Origin: Streptomyces cavernae
Lineage (GTDB): Bacteria; Actinomycetota; Actinomycetes; Streptomycetales; Streptomycetaceae
Assembly (NCBI RefSeq): GCF_004023625.1
Contig: NZ_RPDJ01000016.1
Coordinates: 186,001-250,000 of the forward strand
DNA length: 64,000 nt
Direction: 5' to 3'
Each line of letters begins with the position of its first letter. Position 1 is the stretch's first letter. Of the stretch, positions 9,282-18,221 are shown in pieces. The notes below the pieces were generated by a model, which was not told where the DNA came from, did no database searches, and saw only the letters and a program-made list of their open reading frames with translations. A program made the position numbers and the translations under genes.

Positions 9282-9615
9282 GGTTCGTAGCCTTCGCTTC
9301 TTCAGTGAATGGTCCTGACAAGGTCACCGAAGACGATCACGACAGCCCTGACCGCACGGCGGCGACGCAAACCGCATGCTGATCGCTGGTCATCGGCCCG
9401 GTGGACCGGTGTAAGGGCCCCTCACGTGAGAATGAGCAAGCCAATACACATAACGAACTGGCAGAATACCCGCGCCGCCCCGGACGGGTCAAAACGGGGT
9501 GCCGACGGGCGCACTCGGCAGGTTCTCACCCCTCCCGGCCCACACCCGCACCCCACGTCCACCCAGTCCCCGACATCCCGTCCGGCCACTCCAACTTCCC
9601 GTCTAAGATGCGCCC
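9282..9615. other. Divergent promoter region of rplM and a membrane-protein gene
   Basis: A 334-nt gap between the divergent rplM and 9616 genes. It contains the palindrome CTCACGTGAG at 9421-9430 and the most AT-rich patch of the neighbourhood (about 9430-9475). Weak promoter-like hexamers can be found in both directions but none is convincing. No credible gene was seen. Confidence 0.5.
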
Positions 9616-10482
9616 ATGAGCTTTGGGCAGGGGGGATCCCAGTGGGGTCCCGGGGGTTCAAGGCCCCCGTGGGGAAGCCAGACTCCGGACTGGGCGGCGC
9701 TGGCCGACGCGGCCGAGTCCCGTCAGCGGCGCCGCCGATGGCTGCTGATCGGCGGCGGCGCCCTGGCCACCGTGGCCATCGGCACGGCCGTCGCCGTGGC
9801 CGTGGTCTCCGCGAACAGCGGCAGTGACACGGCGGGGAACCAGCCGACCAGCCAGCTGCCCACGAACGCGGCCCTTCCGAGCGAGACCATCGAACCGGTC
9901 CCGTCCTTCGCACCGACCTCGGTCGCTCCCCCGCTGGACCCGAAGGACTTCATCTCCAGCGCGAAGAAGGACACCGCACCGCTCACCCCCGGCTCGCTCT
10001 TCCCCGGCAGCCAGCTCACCGTGGGCGAGACCGTGTACCAGAAGGGCGACATGACGTCCACGGGGAACTGCGCCTCGGCCGTGCAGGGTGCCACCCTCGG
10101 CAAGGTCCTCACGCAGAACGGCTGTCAGCAGCTGATCCGCGCCAGCTACATGAAGGACAAGATCGCGGTCACCGTCGGCGTCGCGGTCTTCGAGACCGAG
10201 GCCCAGGCCACCAAGGCCAAGCAGCAGGCCGACAGCAAGGACAACGTCACATCGCTCTCCGGAGGCGGCGTCGGCACCTTCTGCAGATCGGAGATCTGCC
10301 GCAAGACCACCAACTCCTACGGCCGTTACCTCTACCTCACCATCGCCGGGTTCATCAACGACAAGGACGTGGCGCAGAAGGACTCCGCCGTCTTCAAGAT
10401 CGGCGACGACCTCCAGGTGTTCACCGTCCGCCAGATCCACCGGCGCGGCGAGGCCCAGGCGTCGGCGGCGGCCAACCAGTAA
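9616..10482 (+). CDS. Single-pass membrane-anchored protein of unknown function
   Basis: A 288-aa protein not recognised as a named family. A Gly/Pro/Trp-rich N-terminus is followed by a basic RQRRRRW stretch and one hydrophobic segment at about residues 42-66, so the remaining 220 residues should face outside. A Pro/Thr/Ser-rich linker (about 75-115) leads into a folded domain containing two Cys pairs-like positions (NCASAVQGATLGKVLTQNGC and FCRSEIC). The outer Cys residues could form disulfides. It is divergent from rplM and convergent with the exopolysaccharide cluster; there is only 57 nt between its stop and that of the next gene. Confidence 0.75.
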   Translation: MSFGQGGSQWGPGGSRPPWGSQTPDWAALADAAESRQRRRRWLLIGGGALATVAIGTAVAVAVVSANSGSDTAGNQPTSQLPTNAALPSETIEPVPSFAPTSVAPPLDPKDFISSAKKDTAPLTPGSLFPGSQLTVGETVYQKGDMTSTGNCASAVQGATLGKVLTQNGCQQLIRASYMKDKIAVTVGVAVFETEAQATKAKQQADSKDNVTSLSGGGVGTFCRSEICRKTTNSYGRYLYLTIAGFINDKDVAQKDSAVFKIGDDLQVFTVRQIHRRGEAQASAAANQ

Positions 10483-10539
10483 CCGGCCGGCCGCCGCCCC
10501 CACCGACCCGTAACCGGGATCAGGCGTGCGGTCCCCGGC

Positions 10540-11313
10540 TCAGTGGTCCGGCCGGTGCTTCATGCGCAGTCGGATGGGCACCACGGCCGACTCCAGCTGG
10601 GTCCTCAGTGTCATCTTCGACACGCCCTCGGTGCGCTCCTCGAAGCGGATCGGGATCTCCACCGCGCTGTGCCCGGCCCTGACCGCCTTGTACTTCAGCT
10701 CGACCTGGAAGCTGTAGCCGGCACTGTCCAGCGTGGCCAGATCCACATCCCGCAGCGTCTGCGCCGACCAGAGGTTGAAGCCCGCCGTGATGTCCCGGAT
10801 CTTCGTCCCCAGTACCGTCCGCGCGTACCGGTTGGCGAACCGCGAAAGCAACTGCCGGTGCACCCCCCACTCCTCGTCCAGTGACCCCCCTTCGACGTAG
10901 CGGCTGCCGACCACCAGACCGACCCGGTTGGCCTGCGCCGTGCCCACCATGCGCACCACCGCCTCCACCGGATGACTGCCGTCGGCGTCCATCTGCACGA
11001 CGTAGTCGGCGCCCTCCGCCAGCGCGGCGCTCATGCCGGCCACGTAGGCCCGCCCCAGACCGTCCTTCTCCGTCCGGTGCAGCACCGACATCTTCCGCCG
11101 GCCACCGCTGTTGTACTTCTCGGCCAGCTCGTCCGCGATGCGCCCGGTTCCGTCCGGACTGGAATCGTCCACCACCTTCAGGTGGATCCCGGGAAGCGGT
11201 AACTGGAGCACCGCCTCCGCCATCCGCGGCAGATTGGCGGCCTCGTTGTACGTCGGCATCACCACGGTGACCGCCGCGTACGCCCCCATGTCGTACGTCA
11301 TCCCATCCCCCAT
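10540..11313 (-). CDS. Polyprenol-phosphate mannose synthase-like GT2 glycosyltransferase
   Basis: Family 2 glycosyltransferase resembling dolichol/polyprenol monophosphate mannose synthase (DPM1/Ppm1), which transfers mannose from GDP-mannose to a lipid phosphate at the inner membrane face. The 257-aa product starts at the ATG at 11313 behind a GGAGGG motif; a GTG at 11328 in the same frame is possible. Visible motifs are VVMPTYNEAANL, VVDDSSPDGTG, the metal-binding MDADGSHP and the FEERTEGVSKM acceptor-side signature. There is no C-terminal membrane domain. It lies 90 nt downstream of two GT39-like enzymes, whose donors are typically polyprenyl-phosphate sugars. The sugar itself is inferred from family only. 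Confidence 0.88.
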   Translation of the reverse strand: MGDGMTYDMGAYAAVTVVMPTYNEAANLPRMAEAVLQLPLPGIHLKVVDDSSPDGTGRIADELAEKYNSGGRRKMSVLHRTEKDGLGRAYVAGMSAALAEGADYVVQMDADGSHPVEAVVRMVGTAQANRVGLVVGSRYVEGGSLDEEWGVHRQLLSRFANRYARTVLGTKIRDITAGFNLWSAQTLRDVDLATLDSAGYSFQVELKYKAVRAGHSAVEIPIRFEERTEGVSKMTLRTQLESAVVPIRLRMKHRPDH

Positions 11314-11403
11314 GTCATTCCCTCCCACCCCGGGCGCGGGCCTTCCCGCGCCCGGAAAACCACTAGGTGTGCGGCCAGTGCCCCGGCCGGTGCCCGACGG
11401 GCA

Positions 11404-13449
11404 TCACGTGTGCACCTCGCGGTCGCCGGCGTCGCCGCCCGAGCCCGTCGTCCCGGTCTCCTTGCGGGACCGTTCCAGGAGCACCAGCCGGAGACTGGTC
11501 AGCTTCTCGGTCCGCACGATCCGGAAGCTCCGCTGGATCGCGGCGGCCGTCGTCTTCGGCATGCCGGTGAACGGCTGCCCGTCCTGCGTGGTGGCGACCA
11601 GCCACAGCCGTTCCGCCTTGGCCAGGCACTTCGCGGGCTGTGGGCACTCCAGAGCACCGAAGGACCCCAGCTCCTGCGGTGTCCGGTACATCAGCCAGTC
11701 GCGCGGTCGCCCGGCGTCGTCGCGCAGCTCGTAGTCCATGGCCCGGCGCTCGGCCAGCTCCCCGCTGAAGACGATGCCGTCGCCCTTCTTCTGCCGTGCC
11801 TCGATGTACCGCGCGGCGCCACGGAAGTCGGGCTCACCGAGTGCGTTGACCCGGGCCTCGCGGATGCCGGGCAGCGCCTGGAAGGTGAGCCCGGCGACGG
11901 ACGCCGCGGCGAGCACCCAGCACAGGCCGCGCCGCACGGCCGCCCCGGACCCTGCCCTCGCCCCGGCCACCGGCCCGGCGAGCCGGCCCACGGCCACGGC
12001 CGCGAGCAGCACCCAGGCAGGCAGGGTGAAGAGCAGATAGCGGGGCAGGAACAGATGCAGCTGGGCGGCGGTGACATAGGTGGCCAGCGGCGGCAGAACG
12101 ATCCACACGGCCAGCGGCAGCGCGCGCCGGCCGGCGAAGAACAGTCCGAGCGCGCCGAGCGCCATCACGGGCAGGGCGACGTCCCAGCTCCCGAAGAGGT
12201 TCTTCGGGAACTCGACGAGGTCCTTCGTCGTCGGGTTGTTCCAGGCGATCTGTCCGCTCTGCCCCGAGCCCTGGAGGGCCATCGGAAACACGAAGGCCAT
12301 GCCGAGCGTGCCCGCCGCCCCGTACGCCCAGCCGGCGATCCTGTCCCCGCCGCGCCGGGCCAGTACGACGATCACCAGGTGCGCGCCGAGCACCGCCAGT
12401 GACGCCAGATGACTCCAGCCGATGAGCGGTACCGACAGCGTGTAGGCGACCCACACCTTGAACGAGGGCCGGTCCAGAGCCCTGACGAGCAGCAGCGTGG
12501 ACAGCAGCACGGCCGCGACCGCGAAGGCGTACGGGCGGATCTCCTGCCCGTAGCGCGTCACCGCGGGGATGACGGCGAAGGCGAGGCCGGCGATCAGGCC
12601 CACCTGGGTGGTGAACATCCGGCGGCCGAGCAGGGCGAGCAGGCCGGCCGAGGCGGCCATCGCGGCGGCGCCCGGGATGCGCATCGCGGTCTCCGAGTCC
12701 CCGGCCACCGAGATCCACAGGTGCATCAGCACGTAGTACGGCGTGAAGACCACGTCGATGCTGCGGATCAGCAGGCTCAGGTCATGGAAGGAGAGCGTCG
12801 CCGCCCACCAGGTGGCGTGCTCGTCCCGCCACAGCTGGCGCTCGCCGATGTCCCGGGTGATCGGAACGAGCGCGGCGAGGGTGGGCACCAGGAAGACCAG
12901 GATCGTGCCGAACGCTCCGCCGCCCGGCCGTTCCCCCTGCCCGTCAGGGGTCTCGTCCGGCTCCTCCGGTCCCTCGGGCCGCTCCCCCTGCCCCTCGGGC
13001 CGGCCTCCCTGCTCGTCGGGCCGCGCTCCCTGATCGCCGGGCGGATCGTCCCGCCGCAGGAGCCGATCGCCCTGCCGGACCTGGCGCACCTGCATGGTCT
13101 GCTCGGCCTGCCTGACCTGCTGGGCCTGTTGGGCCTGTTGGGCCTGTTGGGCCTGTTGGGCCTGGTGCGACTGCTGGGCGTGGGCCTGGTGCGCCTGGTG
13201 GGCCTGGGCGTGGCGCGCCTGCTGGATCTGCTCGGCCGTGGTGGCCGTCGCGTGTGCGGGAGCGCTCCCGCGCGCTGCCGCGCCGGGCGGTACCGCCGCG
13301 GTCGCGGCATGCTGCCCACCGGGCGCCTGCCCATGGAACGTTTCAGCATCGCCGTACCCGTCGGCCCCGCCGACCGGATGTGACGTCCGGTTCACCGGCG
13401 GACCCCCGGCGCGGTTTCCGCCGTACCCGGAACGTGCCTCAGGACTCAT
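11404..13449 (-). CDS. GT39/ArnT-like membrane glycosyltransferase with Gln-rich tail
   Basis: A 681-aa GT-C fold membrane enzyme of the PMT/ArnT type, which uses polyprenyl-phosphate sugars on the outer side of the membrane. Residues 1-177 are soluble and low-complexity, with a (Q)QA repeat at about 75-126; the first membrane segment is at about 178-196. The first external loop carries the acidic pair Asp209-Glu210 in RQLWRDEHATWW, the usual GT-C catalytic position. About ten further hydrophobic segments follow, then a soluble C-terminal domain. The ATG at 13449 overlaps the stop of the upstream gene as ATGA; longer upstream frames are rejected for that reason. Substrate unknown. Confidence 0.86.
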   Translation of the reverse strand: MSPEARSGYGGNRAGGPPVNRTSHPVGGADGYGDAETFHGQAPGGQHAATAAVPPGAAARGSAPAHATATTAEQIQQARHAQAHQAHQAHAQQSHQAQQAQQAQQAQQAQQVRQAEQTMQVRQVRQGDRLLRRDDPPGDQGARPDEQGGRPEGQGERPEGPEEPDETPDGQGERPGGGAFGTILVFLVPTLAALVPITRDIGERQLWRDEHATWWAATLSFHDLSLLIRSIDVVFTPYYVLMHLWISVAGDSETAMRIPGAAAMAASAGLLALLGRRMFTTQVGLIAGLAFAVIPAVTRYGQEIRPYAFAVAAVLLSTLLLVRALDRPSFKVWVAYTLSVPLIGWSHLASLAVLGAHLVIVVLARRGGDRIAGWAYGAAGTLGMAFVFPMALQGSGQSGQIAWNNPTTKDLVEFPKNLFGSWDVALPVMALGALGLFFAGRRALPLAVWIVLPPLATYVTAAQLHLFLPRYLLFTLPAWVLLAAVAVGRLAGPVAGARAGSGAAVRRGLCWVLAAASVAGLTFQALPGIREARVNALGEPDFRGAARYIEARQKKGDGIVFSGELAERRAMDYELRDDAGRPRDWLMYRTPQELGSFGALECPQPAKCLAKAERLWLVATTQDGQPFTGMPKTTAAAIQRSFRIVRTEKLTSLRLVLLERSRKETGTTGSGGDAGDREVHT
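13122..13157 (-). repeat. In-frame 9-nt tandem repeat coding (QQA)n
   Basis: Four perfect copies of GGGCCTGTT (plus-strand view), followed by a fifth with one change, encode the QAQQAQQ stretch of the GT39-like protein's N-terminal tail. Because the unit is a multiple of three, slippage would change tail length without shifting the frame. Confidence 0.9.
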
Positions 13450-15407
13450 CTCTTGACCCAAATCCGATAGGCGCTGTCGCCACCGCTCGTGGTGAAGGGC
13501 AGCACGGCGGCGAGGCGGTAGTGGGTGTTGCCCTTCAGACCCTGCTTGACCGCCGCGAACGTGTCGGGGCTGACGCGGCCGTGCATGACGATCGCGTCGA
13601 AGTAGCCGTCGCGCACGGCCTGCCGGAAGGCGTCCGGCCCGGACTTGCCCCGGTAGTCCAGCACGTAGGAGTTCTGCCACTGCTCCCAGCGCGTGACGTC
13701 CCGCAGGTAGTAGCCGGGCACCTCCTGCTCCTCCGCGAGGTAGCGGCCCTTCTTGTCGACCACGTCACGCATGAACGCGATCATCGGCGCGGAGTCGGGG
13801 AAGCTGTACGCCCGCTGCGCCTGCACCATCCCGAACACCAGCGTGAGGACGTAGAGCATGATCCCCAGCTGGGGATGGCGGAAGTGCGGGCCGACCAGCC
13901 GGGCCATGCCGAGACCGGCCATCGGAGCGGCGAAGAACAGGCCGAAGCCCACGTGCTTGTACAGCGAGATCTCGGTCTGCAGATGGATCTGGTACGCGGG
14001 CGCGAGGAGCGCGGTGCCCGTGAGCAGCACGCCCAGCGCGGCCCGGCGCCAGCGCCCCGGGGTGATGCCCGCGATCCACGGCATCTCGCCCATACGGCCG
14101 CGCAACGTGTACCCGATGGTGCCGAACAGCGCCGCCAGGAACACCAGCCCGCCCCATTCGGCGCTGTGCTGGAGCATGGTCGCCGCGGTGTCGGTGCCGC
14201 GCGCCCGGTCGGTGGTGGTGGAGCTGATGCCGCCGACCGGTCCGGCGAGGAAGTAACCGGCGCCCAGCAGCGCACCGATGCCGCCGCCCAGCACCACACC
14301 GCGTCCCAGCGCACCGACACCGCGGTGCCGGTGCGCGGTGATCACCGCGAGCAGCACCAGGGTCGGCAGATAGAGCCCGGAGGCGTACTTCACCGCGAAC
14401 GCCAGCGCCGCCGGGGGTGCGGCCAGCAGCACGGCGGCCGATTTCATCCGGTCGGTGCGTACCACGGCGTAGGCCGAGAGCGCGAGCAGGAAGATCGCGG
14501 CGGCGTCGTAGGTGGCGAAGTTGCCGAGCACCATCGTGGACTGCAGGACGGAGAACAGCGCGGCGGCACCGAGCCCGGCCCGGAGGTTGAACAACCGCCG
14601 GGTCAGCGAGTACAGCAGCCCGGTGGCGGCCAGCATGAAGAGCAGGCTCATCACACGGACGCCGGTCAGCCCGAACTGGGTGTCCACCAACGCCGCGAGC
14701 ACCGGGTACAGCTTGGGATGCCCGGAGAAGTAGGCGGCGAAGTCCACCGGCGTCTTGGTCCCGTTGACCAGGTTGTCCAGCTCGTAGTGGCCGGCCGCGA
14801 TGTACAGCGCCTCGTCCTGGAAAGCGGTGCCCCGCAGCCGCAGGGAGAGGCCCGCCTGCACCATCAGGATGCACACCAGCACCCCGCGGCCGAGCAGCTT
14901 GGAGCGCCGGGTGTCCACGGACCAGGCGGACTCCGGGACTTCAGGAAGTGTGTACGAAGGTTCAGGTTCCGCTTTCGGCGCAGCAGGAGGCGCTTCCGGC
15001 TGACGATGGGCCGACGCCCGCGGCGCGGCCTCCGTCGGCCCGAGCGCGGCTCCCCGCGGCCCCGAGGCGGTGTCGGGCGGCCCGTACACGGTCTGCTGGA
15101 CCCCTGCCTGGGCCTGCCGGGAAGCCAACGGAGCCTGCTGGGAAGCGAACGGAGCCTGCTGGGGAACGAACTGGGCCTGCTGGGACCCGAACTCGGCCTG
15201 GTGTGGCACGTCCACGGCCTGCTGCGGCTGTGCGTACGGGTCGTACTCCGCGTAGTAGGGCGGATACGTCTGATACTCCGGCCGGTAGGCCGACGTCGGA
15301 TCCTGCTGCGCCACGTAGCCGGCCGGATGGGCGTACGAGTCCTGCGTCTCGTACTCGTACACCTCGGGGTCGCGGGCCCAGGAGGGGGTCTGCCGAGGAT
15401 GGTTCAT
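13446..15407 (-). CDS. GT39/ArnT-like membrane glycosyltransferase with Tyr/Gln-rich tail
   Basis: A 653-aa second GT-C membrane glycosyltransferase. The first 165 residues are low-complexity, first Tyr/Pro-rich and then with QQAQF, QQAPF and QQAPL repeats; membrane segments begin near residue 171. The first external loop has FQDEALYIAAGHYELDN, with the Asp-Glu pair expected for the catalytic site, followed by FSGHPKLYPVLAALVD, typical of ArnT/PMT_2 proteins. A soluble domain closes the protein. It is coupled by ATGA overlaps to both neighbours (15404-15407 and 13446-13449), so translation with the GH26 lipoprotein and the next GT39 is probably linked. Substrate unknown; a role in polymer or glycoprotein glycosylation is inference. 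Confidence 0.86.
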   Translation of the reverse strand: MNHPRQTPSWARDPEVYEYETQDSYAHPAGYVAQQDPTSAYRPEYQTYPPYYAEYDPYAQPQQAVDVPHQAEFGSQQAQFVPQQAPFASQQAPLASRQAQAGVQQTVYGPPDTASGPRGAALGPTEAAPRASAHRQPEAPPAAPKAEPEPSYTLPEVPESAWSVDTRRSKLLGRGVLVCILMVQAGLSLRLRGTAFQDEALYIAAGHYELDNLVNGTKTPVDFAAYFSGHPKLYPVLAALVDTQFGLTGVRVMSLLFMLAATGLLYSLTRRLFNLRAGLGAAALFSVLQSTMVLGNFATYDAAAIFLLALSAYAVVRTDRMKSAAVLLAAPPAALAFAVKYASGLYLPTLVLLAVITAHRHRGVGALGRGVVLGGGIGALLGAGYFLAGPVGGISSTTTDRARGTDTAATMLQHSAEWGGLVFLAALFGTIGYTLRGRMGEMPWIAGITPGRWRRAALGVLLTGTALLAPAYQIHLQTEISLYKHVGFGLFFAAPMAGLGMARLVGPHFRHPQLGIMLYVLTLVFGMVQAQRAYSFPDSAPMIAFMRDVVDKKGRYLAEEQEVPGYYLRDVTRWEQWQNSYVLDYRGKSGPDAFRQAVRDGYFDAIVMHGRVSPDTFAAVKQGLKGNTHYRLAAVLPFTTSGGDSAYRIWVKR

Positions 15408-16459
15408 GGTTTGGTCACATCGAATCCGAAGCGGGCGCCCGCGGCCTGTTCCTTGAAGGTGCGCAGTGTCGCCGGGCCGCTCGTGATGCGCCAGTCGCTC
15501 TCCTTGTCGAAGTTGAACCAGACGAAGCCGATCACGTCGTCCCGCGCGGCCGTGCCCTGGAAGAGGTCCTTGATGTCGGAGGGTTTGCGCTCGCCCGCCT
15601 CGGCGGCCGTCTCGGCGATCAGGAACGGCTTCTTGGTGAACGCGCGCACCTGACGCATCGTCGGCTCGTACAGCGTCGCGTAGGTGGCGGCGCCGCCGCG
15701 GGCGTAGTAGCCGATGACGCCGACCCAGTCGACGTACTCCTCACCCGGCCAGAAAGGTTTCAGCTTCACGTTCGGCATCGGGTTGACGACATTGGGGCTC
15801 CACACCCAGATGACCTGGGTGGCGCCCTCCTGGGTGAAGACGTCGTGGATGTGCCGGTAGGCCTTGACGAAGTCCGCGGCGGTGGCCTTCTTGGTGCCCC
15901 ACGGGTACCAGAAGCCGTTCATCTCGTGCGCGAAGCTGATGGCAACCGGGAGGTTGAGTTCCTTGACGGAGCGCGCGTATTCGCGGATGTACGCGTCCTC
16001 CTTGCCGGAGGCGATCCGCTTCAGGCTCTTGGTGAAGGGTTCCCAGGCAATGTAGGACAGCGCGCCGTAGTCCCAGGAGTTCTGCACCAGACGGGTCTCG
16101 TACTGGTCGCCCCAGGCGGAGTAGAACTCGACCACGTTGGGCTTTTTGCCGGCCTTCTTCGCGAAGTCCTCGACGGCCGTCATCTTCGCGGGCGCGCCCT
16201 CGGCGGCGACTCCGAAGTACTTCTTCTTCGGCTTCAGCAACGGCCTTACGTCATAGGGCGGTTCGGGCTTCTCGGCGGCGGACTCGGAGGGCCCGGTGCT
16301 CGGCTCCGCCGACTTGCCCTGGCTGCGGTTGTACTGGTCGCGGCCCTCCTCGGAGAAGGTGCCGCAGCCGGCGAGCAGGGCTCCGGCGAGCAGGACGGCG
16401 GCGGCGTTCCGCAGGGAACCCGCGGCGCTCCACCGGGAACGGCTGGGTAAGTGGCTCAT
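15404..16459 (-). CDS. GH26-family lipoprotein (beta-mannanase-like)
   Basis: A 351-aa exported lipoprotein: basic N-terminus, hydrophobic stretch and lipobox Leu29-Ala30-Gly31-Cys32. After a Ser/Glu/Pro-rich linker the catalytic domain shows GH26 signatures: AHEMNGFWYPWG with the predicted acid/base Glu179, AYRHIHDVF, VIWVWSPN, and IAETA with the predicted nucleophile Glu283. GH26 enzymes mostly cleave beta-mannans, but the family also includes beta-glucan and xylan hydrolases, so the substrate is not fixed. Start at the ATG at 16459 overlaps the GT2 stop as ATGA. Pairing with a cellulose-synthase-like GT2 recalls BcsZ or PgaB, hydrolases that trim polymers during export. Confidence 0.88.
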   Translation of the reverse strand: MSHLPSRSRWSAAGSLRNAAAVLLAGALLAGCGTFSEEGRDQYNRSQGKSAEPSTGPSESAAEKPEPPYDVRPLLKPKKKYFGVAAEGAPAKMTAVEDFAKKAGKKPNVVEFYSAWGDQYETRLVQNSWDYGALSYIAWEPFTKSLKRIASGKEDAYIREYARSVKELNLPVAISFAHEMNGFWYPWGTKKATAADFVKAYRHIHDVFTQEGATQVIWVWSPNVVNPMPNVKLKPFWPGEEYVDWVGVIGYYARGGAATYATLYEPTMRQVRAFTKKPFLIAETAAEAGERKPSDIKDLFQGTAARDDVIGFVWFNFDKESDWRITSGPATLRTFKEQAAGARFGFDVTKP

Positions 16460-18036
16460 GCGGTCTGCTCCCGGGGCTGTACGAGGACACGGCCGACGAC
16501 CATCGCGTAGAACAGCCCGGCGGACAGCATCAGCGCGAAGTCCGGCGGATACAGCGTCAGCATCCGCCAGGCGGCGACGACCACCCACAGCACGGCGGTG
16601 CCGCCGGTCCAGACGATCATTCCGGTCCAGTACCGGCGCATGCCGTTCTTCTTGGCGCCCTGCGAACCGGTCGGCTTCCAGCCCATGGGCCGGCCGCGCA
16701 GCACGTCCCACACGGCGAAGACGTGCGACCAGCCGTACATCATCCGCACCGACCAGGCCTCCAGCCGGTACGGAGCCCGGTGCCACAGCGGCAGGACCAG
16801 CGTGACGTACGCGATGGACGGCAGCACCCACAACGAGGCCTCGGCACGCAGCAGGTCGGGGCGCAGGATCATCAAGGCGAGCGGGATGACCGGCAGCAGG
16901 AAGGTGGCCAGCGCGGTCTGCAGGTAGTAGAGGAAGCCGGAGACGTAGCACAGCCGCGTCTTGAACTTCAGGTCCATCTCCCAGAACCGCTTGCTGGTGA
17001 GCAGTTCGAGGGAGCCCATGCACCAGCGGTACTGCTGGTTGTGGAAGGCGCCGGCGGTGTCCGGGCAGACACCGGCGGACAGCGCGACCGGGACGTACTT
17101 GAGCTTCCAGCCCAGCGCCCGCAGGTCGAAGCCGGTGTACATGTCCTCGGAGTGCTCGATCAGCGAGATACCGCCGATCTGTTCCAGCGCGGCCCGCCGG
17201 TAGACGGCGCACGAGCCGACGCAGATGGAGCCGTCGAGGTCTTCCCGGGAGGTCTGCACGGAGCGGTAGAACTGCTCCTGCACCGCGCCCGCGCCGCGCT
17301 CGATCCAGTTCTGCCGGTCGATGATCCGGAAGAACTGCGGGGACTGCACGATGCCGATCCGGTCGTCGGCGTCCATGTGCGGCAGCAGTTCGTCGAGCAG
17401 GTCCGCGCGGGGCGCGAAGTCGGCGTCGAGGATGAGGATGTGGTCACCGTCGGTGATCCCGAAGGCGTGGTGCAGATTGCCGGCCTTCTTGAACCAGCCG
17501 CGGTTGGGCCGCACCACGTAGGTGAAACCGAAGTCGCGCGCCATGGCGCCGACTTCGTCGTCGGCTCCGTCGTCCAGGACGTAGACCTTCACGACGCCGT
17601 GGTAGGTGCCCGCGAGCCGGTTCACATGGACCCAGGTATTGTGCAGCACCTCGATCGGCTCCCCGCACACCGGCAGGAAGACGTCCACGCTCGGGTGGAC
17701 GGCGGGCCGCCAGGCGCGTACGAGCTGCTTGTGCGCCTTGAGGTCGAAGTCCTTGCTGAGTCCGTCGAGATAGAGCGAGATCAGATAGTCCGCGACGACG
17801 AAGACCAGCAGCGGGAGCGTCAGCCAGAACCAGGGGCTGGACGCGGTGAACAGAATCTGGCTCACGCCCAGACAGGCGAAGCTGATGAGGGAGCCCAGGG
17901 TCAGCACCCACAGATGCCGTCTGGCGTACGAGTACTTCTCCGAATCGTCCGGTGGCTGCGGTAACAGCCCTTGGTGCTCCGGTCCGCGTCTGCGCTTGCG
18001 ATTGGGCGCGACGCGCGTAATGCCCACTGCGGTCAT
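16456..18036 (-). CDS. Cellulose-synthase-like GT2 polysaccharide synthase
   Basis: A 526-aa processive family 2 glycosyltransferase, first gene of the cluster. The canonical synthase motifs are complete: Asp155-Asp156-Gly, Asp204-Ala-Asp206 (DxD), Glu297-Asp298 in HSEDM (the TED-equivalent catalytic base) and Q334QYRW338. Two N-terminal hydrophobic segments (about 43-60 and 68-88) and four to five C-terminal ones would form the translocation channel. There is no C-terminal PilZ domain, so direct cyclic-di-GMP control as in BcsA is unlikely. It probably polymerises and exports a beta-linked glycan; the GH26 partner hints at mannose or glucose but this is not shown. Confidence 0.9.
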   Translation of the reverse strand: MTAVGITRVAPNRKRRRGPEHQGLLPQPPDDSEKYSYARRHLWVLTLGSLISFACLGVSQILFTASSPWFWLTLPLLVFVVADYLISLYLDGLSKDFDLKAHKQLVRAWRPAVHPSVDVFLPVCGEPIEVLHNTWVHVNRLAGTYHGVVKVYVLDDGADDEVGAMARDFGFTYVVRPNRGWFKKAGNLHHAFGITDGDHILILDADFAPRADLLDELLPHMDADDRIGIVQSPQFFRIIDRQNWIERGAGAVQEQFYRSVQTSREDLDGSICVGSCAVYRRAALEQIGGISLIEHSEDMYTGFDLRALGWKLKYVPVALSAGVCPDTAGAFHNQQYRWCMGSLELLTSKRFWEMDLKFKTRLCYVSGFLYYLQTALATFLLPVIPLALMILRPDLLRAEASLWVLPSIAYVTLVLPLWHRAPYRLEAWSVRMMYGWSHVFAVWDVLRGRPMGWKPTGSQGAKKNGMRRYWTGMIVWTGGTAVLWVVVAAWRMLTLYPPDFALMLSAGLFYAMVVGRVLVQPREQTA

Positions 18037-18221
18037 AGTGATGTGAACCCCCGGGCCGAACGGCCCCTGTTACCCCACCCAAGGCCCGGCCAACCCCTAA
18101 ATCGAACTCAAGGCCGGACTCGGTAACCATAACCGAGGTGCTCTCGTTGCGCCGGAACAATTGGGTTGCGCGCGTTACGCCGGAGTTTCACATCACCGCA
18201 CATGGGACATACAGCTACTCC

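Noticed and set aside
13450..13680. N-terminal extension of the 681-aa GT39-like protein
   Set aside because: It would read out of frame through the well-supported upstream gene; the ATGA overlap at 13446-13449 gives a natural start.
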